Shown here piece after piece: positions 63,231 through 64,000 of a stretch of 64,000 bases of DNA (positions within the stretch are counted from its first letter, which is position 1; each line of letters opens with the position of its first letter). The DNA comes from Pleomorphomonas sp. T1.2MG-36 (lineage in GTDB: Bacteria > Pseudomonadota > Alphaproteobacteria > Rhizobiales > Pleomorphomonadaceae): NCBI RefSeq assembly GCF_950100655.1, contig NZ_CATNLY010000052.1, positions 124,001 through 188,000 on the forward strand, written 5' to 3'. The translations under genes and the position numbers were made by a program. The notes under the pieces were generated by a model. It saw only the letters and a program-made list of their open reading frames with translations. It searched no databases and had not been told where the DNA came from.

Positions 63231-64000
<770 letters not shown>

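Overview
The window is high-GC, densely coding bacterial DNA with strong G/C at third codon positions. Gene content points to an alphaproteobacterium, probably Hyphomicrobiales: four chemotaxis receptors (one globin-coupled, one double-PAS), an FtrA-type regulator beside a rhodanese gene, DUF2336, DUF6481 and DUF2478 proteins, an alphaproteobacterial-style EttA and adenine deaminase, and a sugar-ABC/kinase operon end. A Pleomorphomonas-like genus is my guess only. No rRNA, tRNA, CRISPR, phage or transposase gene was seen.

Layout. 1-2.8 kb: N-terminal part of a chemotaxis receptor, a dienelactone-hydrolase-like protein and one AT-richer orphan gene. 2.9-6.7 kb: an EmrAB-type drug pump, a perfect 19-bp TetR palindrome and the divergent TetR gene. 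6.7-11.5 kb: a repeat-rich stretch with NmrA-like, GAPDH and TetR genes and two orphan antitoxins (HicB, HigA). 11.6-16.6 kb: lipoprotein L,D-transpeptidase, Zn/Cd ATPase behind a MerR-type promoter, rhodanese and FtrA. 16.6-20.8 kb: a two-gene operon of a TIR/DUF4062-like protein and a 999-residue array of about 19 TPR-like repeats. 21-25.7 kb: ChaC, then a copper module (CopZ and CopA-CueR divergent from a pair of CueR-type promoters) and a glyoxalase-fold protein. 25.7-32.8 kb: Na+/H+ antiporter, adenine deaminase, a third (secreted) TPR array, LysR and a SnoaL-like protein. 32.8-39 kb: a candidate micro-gene with a hidden ribosome site, then a TetR-controlled RND pump. 39-46 kb: DUF3788, dihydroorotate dehydrogenase-like, two small secreted proteins, an SDR, a lone secreted sensor domain and a receptor. 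46-52.7 kb: DUF2478, globin receptor, LacI repressor with two operators facing an S-adenosylhomocysteine-hydrolase-like gene, and an acyltransferase-HAD pair. 52.8-58.3 kb: cold-shock operon, EttA, orphan HigA, RES-Xre toxin-antitoxin pair, trans-aconitate methyltransferase. 58.3-64 kb: repeat element, atypical SDR, DUF2336, PAS receptor, and the end of a sugar ABC operon with a P-loop kinase.

Main signals beyond routine genes: (1) the TIR/DUF4062-like plus giant TPR operon, sharing a paralogous module, with a third TPR array elsewhere whose 5' end resembles that of the adenine deaminase gene; (2) three families of short palindromic repeats, one placed 4-12 bp after stop codons in the same orientation each time and one forming 33-bp perfect inverted arms; (3) a 25-codon micro-ORF with an ideal Shine-Dalgarno sequence that can be sequestered and with its own terminator. 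Efflux and metal resistance dominate the known functions, each with its operator visible in sequence.
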